Shown here one piece after another: positions 42,657-52,163 of a DNA stretch of 64,000 nt. Source of the DNA: Lachnospiraceae bacterium. GTDB lineage: Bacteria > Bacillota > Clostridia > Lachnospirales > Lachnospiraceae. A program made the translations under genes and the position numbers. The notes beneath the pieces were generated by a model. The model did not search any database. It saw nothing but the letters and a program-made list of their open reading frames with translations, and was not told where the DNA came from. Where the stretch lies: positions 62,001-126,000 of the forward strand of contig CAJTDK010000006.1 of NCBI GenBank assembly GCA_910575105.1. The letters are read 5' to 3'. The first letter of the stretch is position 1, and each line of letters starts with the position of its first letter.

Positions 42657-44480
42657 TTACTGGCTGTCCCCGGCAGATATGGTCTTTTCATTCAGAACAT
42701 ACTCCTGACCTGATTTTCCTGTTGCACAGGCGGCAACAGAATAATTCTTTTCACTGTCAGCAAACTCTTCTATTTTAAACTCTGCTTTATATAGCCCTTT
42801 CTTTTTTTTCTCCATATCTATGTATTGTTTCTTCTTCTCATCGGTCCACACGGCCAGCCTCATCTTACTGATCTTTTCCGGCATATTTTTGATGCCCTTT
42901 ACCGAGACGGCGACTATGCCCTCTTCTTCGCTGTCTGCAATCTTAATCGTTGCTTTCGGCTTTCGCTCTTCCTCCCGGGCCAAAAGCTCCGCATTGTCAG
43001 TATCAATATCAGCCAGTTTTTCCATAAATGAAGAATTTTTTGTAAGCTCCGTCCGTTGTTTTTGCAGGCCGAACTGCTCAGTCAGAGTCTGCGTCTTCGA
43101 AAAAAGGTTCGTGCCCAGACCAAGCCGGTCACCTTCAATCTCTGCGCCTAATGCGGCAAGAGTTGTAGGAAAAAGGTCAAAAGTGGTATATTCCCTGTAT
43201 TCATTAAGCTTTAGGCGGCAGCCGGGATTGATAAAATTCGTGTACACCTTGCGTTCATAGTCACCGTCCACATCTTCACAGAAATTTTTGTCCATAGTCA
43301 GATGGTCGCCTGCCAGCACAATACTTGTATTTTCGTAAAAATCCTGCTGCTGGATCCATCCGATGAACTCCTTAAGCTGCCTGCTGGAGCAGGCCATGAC
43401 ATTGGCATACTGGTCATCCCCGAATTCTTCCTGACACTGCCCGCACACATACCCGTCTTCAAAATGGGTATCGACCGTGAGCATGGTCAGGTTAAACGGC
43501 TCATCTTTCGCGGCCAGCTCGTTAAGCTTATCTTTCGCGAGCGCAAACAGCTTCTGATCCTCGAAGCCCCACCACACTTTATAGTCCTTTGGTATCAGCT
43601 TATTTTTTCGCGCGTAATCATAGTCCATGATCTCATAATGACCATGCTCTGTAAAATAAAGCTCTCTGCCGCCGAACACCGCCTCCGAGCCGATCAGCAG
43701 AGTCTGGGAATATCCAGCTTGTTCAAGAATATCACCAAGGGTGATTGCGCCGGAGAAAAAAGACTCCTGAGTATCCATATCATTGCCGTTAATGGAAATG
43801 GACAAGGGCAGCCCGCTGGTGTGCGCAAACATCGCGCCCATCGTCCACGTGGCGCCGGTCGTCGTGCAGCCGCCGTTAAGGCCCTTCTCCTTCCCAGAGA
43901 AATCCTCATTCTCCTCTGCCAGTCTGGTAAGCTCCGGGATGCAGTTTTCTTCAAAAGCTCCTCCATTTTCCCGGTCCGCATAAGTACTTTCTACGGATTC
44001 CAAAAAAATATAGATCAGGTTCCGTTTATTTTTCGGAAATGTAATTTCTGTATCAGCGGGAGATACATAATTTTCTTCGATAAAGGTGGACTCGGTGCTT
44101 CGCCCTTCAAGGTATGTACCCACGTCCAATTTGTTCCAGGTATAGCCCGCGGCCAGCACAGACATGGCAACAGCGCAGGAAAAGGTCAGCGCCGGGATCA
44201 CATAAAAATATTTATTTTTCCGGAAAAATGCGAACAAGCCACCCAGCAGGACTGCCGTTACAGCAGCCGGCAGGAGACAGACCAATAGATATTCGCGAAT
44301 CATTCCTTCGTTGGTCCCTTCTAACGGCGCCGTCATATGGAACAATAACTCATCCATAGTCAGATTATTCCAGGTCGCAAACATCCAGCGTATGCTTGCG
44401 GCCAGCAGTGCGGCCAACAGGGCAGAAAGCAAAGAGACAAATACCCCTATTCTTTTTAACAGCAGCTTCTTATTCTTCAT
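42657..44480 (-). CDS. OpgB/LtaS-type phosphoglycerol transferase (sulfatase fold)
   Basis: The protein has 607 residues. Three N-terminal helices (about 12-33, 63-86, 92-112) anchor an extracellular alkaline-phosphatase-superfamily domain: NLIYIFLESVESTYAD (metal Glu 161), GGCTTTGATWTMGAMFAHTS with the probable nucleophile Thr, TVDTHFEDGY and SIVLAGDHLTM. The WTMGAMFAHTSGLPL stretch is closer to OpgB/MdoB than to staphylococcal LtaS. The enzyme would transfer glycerol-phosphate from phosphatidylglycerol to a surface glycan. A beta-rich tail (about 500-600) is extra. Confidence 0.82.
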   Translation of the reverse strand: MKNKKLLLKRIGVFVSLLSALLAALLAASIRWMFATWNNLTMDELLFHMTAPLEGTNEGMIREYLLVCLLPAAVTAVLLGGLFAFFRKNKYFYVIPALTFSCAVAMSVLAAGYTWNKLDVGTYLEGRSTESTFIEENYVSPADTEITFPKNKRNLIYIFLESVESTYADRENGGAFEENCIPELTRLAEENEDFSGKEKGLNGGCTTTGATWTMGAMFAHTSGLPLSISINGNDMDTQESFFSGAITLGDILEQAGYSQTLLIGSEAVFGGRELYFTEHGHYEIMDYDYARKNKLIPKDYKVWWGFEDQKLFALAKDKLNELAAKDEPFNLTMLTVDTHFEDGYVCGQCQEEFGDDQYANVMACSSRQLKEFIGWIQQQDFYENTSIVLAGDHLTMDKNFCEDVDGDYERKVYTNFINPGCRLKLNEYREYTTFDLFPTTLAALGAEIEGDRLGLGTNLFSKTQTLTEQFGLQKQRTELTKNSSFMEKLADIDTDNAELLAREEERKPKATIKIADSEEEGIVAVSVKGIKNMPEKISKMRLAVWTDEKKKQYIDMEKKKKGLYKAEFKIEEFADSEKNYSVAACATGKSGQEYVLNEKTISAGDSQ

Positions 44481-44513
44481 TTGTACACTCGCACATCCTT
44501 TGATCTCCGTATT

Positions 44514-45305
44514 TTATATGCTGTTTGACTTCTGCGCCTTTGCATATAATTTTACCAGAATCTTCACCATAAATCCCGGCCAAAATTTGGAATACATCAC
44601 AACATCCTCATCGCTCCGCTTATTTTCAGAAATAATGGCGGATGTCTCGGATTCCCCGTGAATACGGTGAGCCATCAGCGGCCTTGGACTGTAGGCAAAG
44701 GCACCCTTTATTCTGGAGATCATCTCCCATGCCTCCCAGTCCTCATTGCTGCGAAATCCTACCCGGAAGACAGGATCTGGAAGATTATCCTTCGCATACA
44801 TGACCGACGGACAGCAGATCGGGGAACCAAAGGACAGAATCCGCCTTCTTACAAAGACAGAATTCCAGAAAAGCTTGGGCCTTAGCGGAAGAAGCATCAG
44901 CCTTTTTATCACCAAAAGCTTATTTGCGTGCACATATCTGCCCTCTCTGAGCTCACAATAATCGGAAAAAAAGATCAGCGGACGGCTGCACGACTTCATA
45001 CAATGGAGTCCCTCTTTTGTATAATCTTTAAAATAAATGTCATCCTGATGGGCGATGGTGACATAAGGCGTCTTTGCTTTGCTGTAGCCAAAATTCCAGT
45101 CCTGGACGATACCGCCCTGCCCTTCATTAATATAAAGCGGAATATTATACGCTTCAGCCAGCCGAAAGATGTGCGGGTTTGGCGTTGAAGTCACCATAAT
45201 AACGGCGCTTTCCCTCGTCTGCTTTTTTAATGACTGGATACATTTTTCCAGAAACGGGCTTTCCTTATATGCACATATGACAAATGTATGCTCATTATTT
45301 TTCAT
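44514..45305 (-). CDS. Family 2-like glycosyltransferase
   Basis: The protein has 263 residues from the ATG at 45305. The GT-A pattern is TFVICAYKESPFLEKCIQSL, NEGQGGIVQDWNFGYSKA and TIAHQDDIYF (the QDD acting as DxD). No membrane segment is clear. The C-terminus is basic (KILVKLYAKAQKS). It probably adds one sugar to the lipid-linked repeat on the cytoplasmic side. Donor and acceptor are unknown. Confidence 0.75.
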   Translation of the reverse strand: MKNNEHTFVICAYKESPFLEKCIQSLKKQTRESAVIMVTSTPNPHIFRLAEAYNIPLYINEGQGGIVQDWNFGYSKAKTPYVTIAHQDDIYFKDYTKEGLHCMKSCSRPLIFFSDYCELREGRYVHANKLLVIKRLMLLPLRPKLFWNSVFVRRRILSFGSPICCPSVMYAKDNLPDPVFRVGFRSNEDWEAWEMISRIKGAFAYSPRPLMAHRIHGESETSAIISENKRSDEDVVMYSKFWPGFMVKILVKLYAKAQKSNSI

Positions 45306-45318
45306 CAAATTCTTCCTC

Positions 45319-46602
45319 TCATTCTCCGCTTTTGCTTAAATATGTGATAAAATATCCCACCGATACCGCCGATGAGACAATACAGATGACCAGCGTCGTG
45401 ACTGCGGCGCCGACGGCTCCCATAAACTGGATCAGGAACCAGTTGCTGACGATATTTAACACACCCTCCATTACCCCTATCCAGAAATTGACATGGAGCT
45501 TCCGCTGGGTCACCAGGAGATTCCCCGTAGTCTTTCGGAATGTGGCGGAGAAAAAATAGCTTAAGGATAAGATCCTGAACGCCGCCACAGCATCCAGATA
45601 TTGTGCTCCGAACAGGATACGGATGATCAAAGGCGCAAGAATGATCAGCATAAGACTGATCATGAGATTAAATATCCCGAAATATTTTAATACAAGAAAA
45701 TATTTCTGGCGCACCCATCCCTTATCATCCTGATTTTGAGCAAAGTAGGGATAGATATAGACCACCAGCGCCGTGGGAATAAACAGCAGGGCATTTGGCA
45801 CGATCGTCGCAGTCTTATAGGAGGCGACGATCAGCTCATCTGAGATCAGTACGCCGATAAGGAAGACGTCGATCAGGTACAAAAGCTGGCCTGTGGCAAT
45901 ATTAAGCATGGATATCGCGGCAAGCTTCAGCATATCAAGCTTCTCTTTCACCGATATCCTTGCCGCTGTTAAGATCCGCTTCAGCGGAAAACGGTAGATC
46001 CATACTGACAGAAAAACGGTCAGAAGCATCGCTGCTTCCCGGAATATGATAAGCCCCGGAGTCTGAAAAAACACGGCTCCGGCTACAGAGCCGATCAGGA
46101 TAAGTCCCGTGTTAAGAACCGAACACTTCGAATATTCCGCATTCATCAGATGATACCGGAAATAGGTCTGCGCCAGATTAAACAAACTGGTGACCAGAGG
46201 CATCAGCGCAAACAGCCAGAGTACCTCCCGGACACCTGCTAACGGCAACGGAATAAACATAGCGCCCAGTACGATCAAAACTCCCAGGATAAGATTAAAA
46301 CCGCTCCCGAACAATATGCCGAACCGCATATTCCGGTCTGCGTCCTCACTGGCCTTCAGCTTTTCACTGCACACCTGCATACATGCCGACTCCATGCCAA
46401 AGCCGATGGCCAGTGCAAAAAAAGAATAGATATTGAAAGCATATGAATAAATACCGTACTCACCTTTGGACAATACCCGGATCAGGATAAAATTGCTGGC
46501 GAAGGCAAAGACCTGATTAATGGTATTGGCGCCGAAGATATGTCCGAAACCTGTACTTACCGCCTTTTCCCATATGAATTTCAATTTCTGCGCATAATTC
46601 AT
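45319..46602 (-). CDS. Wzx-like oligosaccharide flippase
   Basis: This 427-residue polytopic protein of the MOP superfamily has about 12 helices. FGHIFGANTINQVFAFASNFILIRVLS (seen as INQVFAFASNF and ILIRVLSKGEYGIYSYAFNI) is the usual start of O-antigen flippases. It would flip the completed lipid-linked repeat made by the neighbouring glycosyltransferases. AGGAG lies eight bases before the ATG. It differs from the SpoVB-like protein at the other end of the window. Confidence 0.87.
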   Translation of the reverse strand: MNYAQKLKFIWEKAVSTGFGHIFGANTINQVFAFASNFILIRVLSKGEYGIYSYAFNIYSFFALAIGFGMESACMQVCSEKLKASEDADRNMRFGILFGSGFNLILGVLIVLGAMFIPLPLAGVREVLWLFALMPLVTSLFNLAQTYFRYHLMNAEYSKCSVLNTGLILIGSVAGAVFFQTPGLIIFREAAMLLTVFLSVWIYRFPLKRILTAARISVKEKLDMLKLAAISMLNIATGQLLYLIDVFLIGVLISDELIVASYKTATIVPNALLFIPTALVVYIYPYFAQNQDDKGWVRQKYFLVLKYFGIFNLMISLMLIILAPLIIRILFGAQYLDAVAAFRILSLSYFFSATFRKTTGNLLVTQRKLHVNFWIGVMEGVLNIVSNWFLIQFMGAVGAAVTTLVICIVSSAVSVGYFITYLSKSGE

Positions 46603-46613
46603 AAATGCTTCTC

Positions 46614-48539
46614 CTAATCGTCTTCTTCCAGCAGCTCCTCAATATTTCCCAGATATTCTGTGGAAAGGCCGTCCTCAGTCTTTACCAGCCGATAAAAGGC
46701 GCCGTTTTTCCACTCATTCATATTCAATCTGTAGCTTACCGGAAGATACCGTTTTTTATCTCCTGTATCAAATTTACACCAGATGTACTCATGGCCGTAT
46801 ACTTCCAGCAGATGCGGATACTTGACGATATCCTGATAAACCGTCACATCACCGCGGTATCTGGTATAAACTCTGTGGCTGTTTTCGTGCCAGATATAGC
46901 GGTTTCCCAGCTCATAGGACAGCGCCTTGGCCTCATTCATGCTCAAAGTTCCGAGGATATAGATCTTTCCTGTTCTTGCCCCAAGCCGGTCAAACAGCTC
47001 TTTTTCCTTACGGGCTTTCAGCCTGATCGTATATACGCTGTCCTGATCATTCTGCCCCTCCTCCGAAGATAGGTTAAAGGCTGTTGCTTTGCTGACAAAC
47101 CCGCCGCCTGTCCCAAAAGTCAGAAGAACGATGAGCGTGATGCTCACGATCTTTAAATATTTGTTCCAGTGCAGCTTTATGGTCTCCCGCATAAAAAGCA
47201 GCGATATCAATGGCACGCATCCGATCAGCATATAATAAGACAGATACCGTTCAAGCCCAGCTACCGACTCTGCATCTGCTGCCCCGAATACATTGACATA
47301 GGCATAATACATCACAAACAGGTACAGGACAAACCCGACACTGTACAAAGAGAACACGATCGTAAACAGCTTGTTGTCCCTCTCTTTGGAAAATCTCCCC
47401 ATCAATACGAACAAAATGATGATTGTGAACAGCCAGAAGATAAAATAGCTTAAGTTCGGTACAGCCTCAACAGATCCGGAAACCATATAGAAGATCTTAT
47501 TGACCATTCCGGTAGTTATCTTAAAAAAGTTCTTCTCCGGCGCATAATAGGAAACCGACCTGACATGCATACTCTGTCCGGCCAATTTCGTCCAGACGGA
47601 GCTGAGCAGCAGCGTGCAGGCAGGCAGCACAAGCGCAAGATAAACCGTCTTTCCGTTGATAAATTCTTTTATGCTTTTCGGCTTGTATGTGTAGATCTGC
47701 CTGATTATGATCACCAGCAGAATGATTATTGCAAAAAGAGGCCCCACCATGCTTTTCATGCTGCCGATGCACATAAGAGAGCCGGCAAGCAAAAGCCAGT
47801 TAAGCTTCTTCCCCTTTTTCCACAGCAGCCAGGCGATGACCCCGCCTGTCCACATGGGAAGGACATAATCCTGCAGTAAAGTATAATATTTAATATATGA
47901 CATGATATTCCAGGTAAGGAATATGGTTAATGTATAGGCAAAGATCTGCTTCCAGTTTTTCCATGTGATCCCGCTGAACGGAAGATAGACCGGGATCATC
48001 GCCAACAGATAATTCCCTACAAAACAGTTTTTTTCATAGAAGCCGCATAAGCCTATCCATACGTACTGGAACATAGTAGCAATAGACAGCGTGCCTGCGT
48101 CGCCCTGGAATGCCGCGCCATATGGCAGCTTATCTGTCTGGCTCATATATTTAATCGCCATCCCCCACTGGGAAAGCTCGTCCGGATAGGTAAAAACAGC
48201 TCCTTTAAACGCCATGACCGTATAGGCAAACAACAGGACCATACAAAAAACACTGGGATTAACAAACCTGGCCAGCCGCGACAGCAGCTTATCTCGTTTT
48301 CTTCCCCTGACAGAAATATTGAATAAAAAAGCGATAAGACCCGCAAAGCACATGGGTACTAAAAGATAATATATCATCTTCGCATTGCCGGCCACGCCGC
48401 AAAGAAACACGCCAGTCATGATAAATATGGCGGAAAAAGCCATACTTTCCTCGGAGCTGATCCGAAAGAGCTGATGCCACAACAGGGCAAGCAGTAAAAC
48501 AATCATAAATACAGTTAATAAATCAAGGAAACTACTCAT
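46614..48539 (-). CDS. Large polytopic membrane protein, possible GT-C transferase or polymerase
   Basis: The protein has 641 residues with about 13 hydrophobic helices and a hydrophilic C-terminal domain (about 490-641). After the third or fourth helix the sequence FTYPDELSQWGMAIKYM looks like the acidic first external loop of GT-C enzymes. The tail repeats Tyr/Arg-rich motifs (RYIWHENSHRVYTRYRGD). It is the only candidate in the window for a repeat-unit polymerase or for a transferase using polyprenyl-phosphate sugar. I do not recognise a specific family. Confidence 0.6.
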   Translation of the reverse strand: MSSFLDLLTVFMIVLLLALLWHQLFRISSEESMAFSAIFIMTGVFLCGVAGNAKMIYYLLVPMCFAGLIAFLFNISVRGRKRDKLLSRLARFVNPSVFCMVLLFAYTVMAFKGAVFTYPDELSQWGMAIKYMSQTDKLPYGAAFQGDAGTLSIATMFQYVWIGLCGFYEKNCFVGNYLLAMIPVYLPFSGITWKNWKQIFAYTLTIFLTWNIMSYIKYYTLLQDYVLPMWTGGVIAWLLWKKGKKLNWLLLAGSLMCIGSMKSMVGPLFAIIILLVIIIRQIYTYKPKSIKEFINGKTVYLALVLPACTLLLSSVWTKLAGQSMHVRSVSYYAPEKNFFKITTGMVNKIFYMVSGSVEAVPNLSYFIFWLFTIIILFVLMGRFSKERDNKLFTIVFSLYSVGFVLYLFVMYYAYVNVFGAADAESVAGLERYLSYYMLIGCVPLISLLFMRETIKLHWNKYLKIVSITLIVLLTFGTGGGFVSKATAFNLSSEEGQNDQDSVYTIRLKARKEKELFDRLGARTGKIYILGTLSMNEAKALSYELGNRYIWHENSHRVYTRYRGDVTVYQDIVKYPHLLEVYGHEYIWCKFDTGDKKRYLPVSYRLNMNEWKNGAFYRLVKTEDGLSTEYLGNIEELLEEDD

Positions 48540-48565
48540 CTACTTTCTCACAATCTACGACTAAT

Positions 48566-49789
48566 TTATAAGATCAACATCACATTGAGCAGGGGGTAAA
48601 ATTCCAGAGCCTCCCCCTTCTGGCCGCACATTTCCAGTCCCTGCAGACTTCCCCTTAAGTGGATGCGCTTCCCGGGCTTTGGAAGGTTGTCAATGACAGC
48701 CTCCTCGTTGCTGACCCGGCATACATACCGGCTCTTCTGTTTTTTGCTGTGGGTGTCTGAGTCGACAAATATATACAGCCAATCCCCCTCTGCCTTGCAG
48801 GTTCCTACCACAGTACCTTTCAGCGCAATCGACTTATGCTTAAAAAGATACGGATAATTCAGAAAATCCTTATAGCTGTAGTTAAGTTTGCGGATATCGG
48901 GTTCATCCTTTTTGCTCCACCTTGCATACACCAGGTCGATGAAAGGAAGGTGATATCCGCCCAAGTCACTGATGCCGCTGTAATATCCATATACGATAAT
49001 GTCATCGCCCTTTTTTAACACCGGCACATACACCGTATTTAACTTATCCTGATTAAGAATATAGGATAAGGCATATTCATTGCCATCTTTGTCAGCCACT
49101 TTGATGATACGTCTGTACAGAATATTTTCTGTCTCATCGTCCCCAGCGCTGGTTTCACTTGAGCTGGTCTTTTCTTCCGTGAACTGTTCATCATAGATGC
49201 TGATCACCTGACCGCGCAGCTTGATCTCCTGGTTGGTATGCTCCTTTGGATGATAGGAAAGCTCATCATAAGAAAATGTCCTGGCAGCGGCGCGGATCTC
49301 TCCTACGCTTATTCCGTTAAAATAACAGTCATATCCGGTCTTTTTTTCCTGCGGGTTGTATTTGATGCTAAGCTCGTAGGGAACATCCTTACTGTACCTC
49401 TTGATCAGGTAATAATCCTTTTCCTCCCCTTTTAAAAAGATTTCTTTTGTTCTTCCGTTTAACTGGTTTTCTAAAAAAGTGCCCTCATAAGAAATACCTG
49501 CTGTTTTATCTGTCAGTATACCTTCTCCCTGCATCCTGCCGTCCAGCCATTCCCCATTATAGATGATCTGCCCCTCGGTTTTGTAGTCTTTGCTTATCAT
49601 GCCGCGGAATTCGCCATAACCGTTCGGTCTTCCAAAGGCGATGTCCCCAGAATAATTTCCGGTGTAAGACAGGCCCTTCCACTGGATTGTCCAGGTAATA
49701 TCCTGATCTTCGCCGCCTGCCCATACATTCCGGCTTAAGATCATCATGCTCAAAATGCAGCTTGCAAACAGCATTATCACTTTTTTCAT
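48566..49789 (-). CDS. Secreted MORN-repeat protein with OB-like domains
   Basis: The protein has 407 residues from the ATG at 49789 (AGGAG at six bases; the ATG two codons earlier is too close). A signal peptide (1-25, ending VWA-GG) is followed by MORN-type repeats (about 38-115: YTGNYSGDIAFGRPNGYGEF and YNGEWLDGRMQGEGIL, YEGTFLENQLNG). Then come two segments each starting like a beta-barrel, IKLRGQVISIYDEQF and IALKGTVVGTCKAEGDW, the second closing with KPGKRIHLRGSLQG. These look like OB-type folds. No enzyme motif is seen. It sits between a GT4 and the membrane protein gene, so a role in wall polysaccharide assembly is likely but unproven. Confidence 0.65.
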   Translation of the reverse strand: MKKVIMLFASCILSMMILSRNVWAGGEDQDITWTIQWKGLSYTGNYSGDIAFGRPNGYGEFRGMISKDYKTEGQIIYNGEWLDGRMQGEGILTDKTAGISYEGTFLENQLNGRTKEIFLKGEEKDYYLIKRYSKDVPYELSIKYNPQEKKTGYDCYFNGISVGEIRAAARTFSYDELSYHPKEHTNQEIKLRGQVISIYDEQFTEEKTSSSETSAGDDETENILYRRIIKVADKDGNEYALSYILNQDKLNTVYVPVLKKGDDIIVYGYYSGISDLGGYHLPFIDLVYARWSKKDEPDIRKLNYSYKDFLNYPYLFKHKSIALKGTVVGTCKAEGDWLYIFVDSDTHSKKQKSRYVCRVSNEEAVIDNLPKPGKRIHLRGSLQGLEMCGQKGEALEFYPLLNVMLIL

Positions 49790-49798
49790 ACGCATCTC

Positions 49799-51010
49799 CT
49801 ACTGTGAATGTATTTGCCTATTACCGTTCACTTTAGAACTTTCTTTTCGTATTCGCTCATAATTCAAAAGGCTCTGTTCCTGACGCTTAACCCAGGAACA
49901 GCCCTGCGCTTCCTTTGCCATCTCATCAAGATTTACCGCAAGCTTCCCTTCAAGATACCCGCAGGCTTCCCTGGCCAGACACTCTGCAAGCTCCTTCTCA
50001 TCCGGCGAAGCGACTACGCTTCCGTACCGGCCTACCGCCTCGCGGATCCCGCCTGCATCATTGCCCACAGGAACCACTCCGCAGGCCTGCGCTTCTTTGA
50101 TCACGCAGGAATAACCTTCGCTTCTGCTTGGAACGACCAGGACGTCCATATGGCTATAGACCTCTGAAAGCTTATCCGGCAGAAGCTGTCCCGTAAAGGT
50201 GACCGGAAGTCCCTTTAGCTTTTCTCTCAGTTCCCCTTCCAGCACGCCCTGTCCTACGATAACAAATATCGGCTCAACCTTGCATTTTTCCTTTATCTTC
50301 CAGAAGATCGCCGGCAGTCTGTCAGCGCCCTTTACCGGGATGAGATTGCCCACAAAGCCGACACATTTCTTTTCTTTTTTACCGGGTCTGCGGAAAAATA
50401 TCCCGGTGTCGATACCATTGTATATAACGGCTGCATTCTTCCCGGAATATCCGGACACTACCGCCCGCTCAAGCAGTGCGTTGCTGATAAATTCTACAGA
50501 AGCGGCCCTTTCCATTAGGTTAAGAAGATCTGGCCTGATAACCGGACTCTGCAATTGTATATTGATATCGCTTCCGTGAAAGGTAAGGACATAAGGGATA
50601 TTTTTCTCCAAGGCCAGCCGGAGCACGATAAGTCCCACCGGCCAGCACCAGTGCAGATGGATAAGATCTGCGTCGCAGATTTGTTCTAATTGCCGGTACA
50701 TCTGACGGTAAAGTACTTTTTCATAGCTTTTGCTCCCTGTTCTTGTACGCCAGGTATCCAAAAGATTCATCTCTGCCCTTATTACCTGGTAGTGAACGCC
50801 GAGCTGCTTTGCGGCCAGATTCCCGCCGTCGTGAATATTTTTAAGTCCAAGCAGCAGCCTTGTTACCGGTGAGTATGTAATTCCAGCGTTGACCGGAATG
50901 ATATCTACTCCCATTTTTTTCAGTGCAAGTATGCGCTGTGAAACAAATATTCCCCCCAGCGGGGTATTCCTTCTCGGCCCCATTGCATTAATATATAATA
51001 TTTTCAACAT
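49799..51010 (-). CDS. Glycosyltransferase family 4
   Basis: This 403-residue GT-B enzyme has N-terminal PRRNTPLGGIFVSQRILALK, LIHLHWCWPVG and LTFHGSDIN, and C-terminal GFVGNLIPVKGADRL, FTGQLLPDKL and VPSRSEGYSCVIKEAQACG with the ExxxxxE donor motif. It is cytoplasmic and probably adds a sugar from a nucleotide donor to the growing lipid-linked glycan. AGGAG is only three bases from the ATG, so translation may be modest. Confidence 0.85.
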   Translation of the reverse strand: MLKILYINAMGPRRNTPLGGIFVSQRILALKKMGVDIIPVNAGITYSPVTRLLLGLKNIHDGGNLAAKQLGVHYQVIRAEMNLLDTWRTRTGSKSYEKVLYRQMYRQLEQICDADLIHLHWCWPVGLIVLRLALEKNIPYVLTFHGSDINIQLQSPVIRPDLLNLMERAASVEFISNALLERAVVSGYSGKNAAVIYNGIDTGIFFRRPGKKEKKCVGFVGNLIPVKGADRLPAIFWKIKEKCKVEPIFVIVGQGVLEGELREKLKGLPVTFTGQLLPDKLSEVYSHMDVLVVPSRSEGYSCVIKEAQACGVVPVGNDAGGIREAVGRYGSVVASPDEKELAECLAREACGYLEGKLAVNLDEMAKEAQGCSWVKRQEQSLLNYERIRKESSKVNGNRQIHSQ

Positions 51011-51016
51011 ATGCTC

Positions 51017-52147
51017 CTATTGGTCCAGATATTCCTTTATGCATGCGACGGTCTTATTCTGTGCTTCCCTGGTAAGATATGGATGCATGGGAAGGGATAA
51101 TACGGATTCGCATAATGCGTTGGTTACCTTGTAATCTCCGTCACTGTACTGTCCGCTGAAGAAAGCTTCCTGACGGTGCATCGGCTTGACATAATAGACC
51201 ATGCTGGGAACGTCGTGCTCCTTTAAAAAGTTCTTAAGGCCGTCTCTTTTTTCACGGTTTATAAGCCTGATCGTATACTGGGCCCAGCTTGAATAAAAGC
51301 CGTCGGGAACTACCGGTACTGCCACGGTATCCTTAAGCTTTGCGGTATAATACGCCGCAGCTTCATTGACCGCATCCAGTTCCGTCCTTCTAAAAGCATC
51401 GAACTTTGCCAGAAGTACAGCCGCCTGGAGCGTATCCAGCCGCGAATTCATACCGATGCGGATATTGTCATACTTCGACTTTCCTTTACCGTGGATCCGC
51501 AGGGAGGCGATCAGCTCAGCCAGCCGGTCATCGTCAGTAAATACAGCGCCCCCGTCGCCATAGCAGCCCAATGGCTTCGCCGGGAAAAAAGAGGTTGTGG
51601 AGATATGGCCGAAGCTGCATGCCATGCGTGTTTTGATCCTGCCCCCGAATCCCTGGGCAGCATCCTCAAGTATCTTCAGATGATATTTTTCTGCAATCTC
51701 CTTTATCCGGGCATAATCGGCGGGCAGTCCGAACAAATCTACGGTAACAATCACTTTCGGAGCCGCCTTTCCTTCCTCAAGAGTCTTTACGATCATCTGC
51801 TCTAAGCATTCCGGGGAGATATTGAAGGTATCCTCGTCCACATCCACGAATACAGGGTAAGCTCCCACATTGGAGACTACCTCCCCGGAAGAAAAAAAGG
51901 TGAAATCCGGAACAAACACAGCATCGCCCGGCCCGATCTCCCAAGCCATCAGTGCCAGGAGCAGAGCGTCGGTGCCGTTGGCACAGGCAATACAGTGCTT
52001 TACTCCCGTATATTCCGCCAGCTTCTCCTCGAGCTGCGCAACCTGACGTCCGCTTATAAAATTACAATCATTAATTACCTCTGAAATCCCCGCATCAATG
52101 CTGTCCTTCATGGCAGCATACTGAGCCTTTAAATCTCTGAACTGCAT
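51017..52147 (-). CDS. DegT/WbpE-type sugar aminotransferase
   Basis: This 376-residue PLP enzyme belongs to the DegT/DnrJ/EryC1 family. The PLP lysine is K191 in TTSFFPAKPLGCYGDGGA. CIACANGTDALLLAL, DFTFFSSGEVVSNVGAYPVF and EDAAQGFGG are standard. With WbpB-, WbpD- and WbpI-like genes directly beside it, the most probable reaction is transamination of UDP-2-acetamido-3-keto-glucuronic acid to UDP-GlcNAc(3NH2)A (WbpE/WlbC). That assignment rests on context plus similarity. Confidence 0.85.
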   Translation of the reverse strand: MQFRDLKAQYAAMKDSIDAGISEVINDCNFISGRQVAQLEEKLAEYTGVKHCIACANGTDALLLALMAWEIGPGDAVFVPDFTFFSSGEVVSNVGAYPVFVDVDEDTFNISPECLEQMIVKTLEEGKAAPKVIVTVDLFGLPADYARIKEIAEKYHLKILEDAAQGFGGRIKTRMACSFGHISTTSFFPAKPLGCYGDGGAVFTDDDRLAELIASLRIHGKGKSKYDNIRIGMNSRLDTLQAAVLLAKFDAFRRTELDAVNEAAAYYTAKLKDTVAVPVVPDGFYSSWAQYTIRLINREKRDGLKNFLKEHDVPSMVYYVKPMHRQEAFFSGQYSDGDYKVTNALCESVLSLPMHPYLTREAQNKTVACIKEYLDQ

Positions 52148-52163
52148 CTTATCCCTCTTTTTA

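Noticed and set aside
43302-44288. Long + strand open frame inside the phosphoglycerol transferase gene
   Set aside because: The minus-strand protein has clear catalytic motifs and membrane helices, while the + frame has no family features and no RBS.
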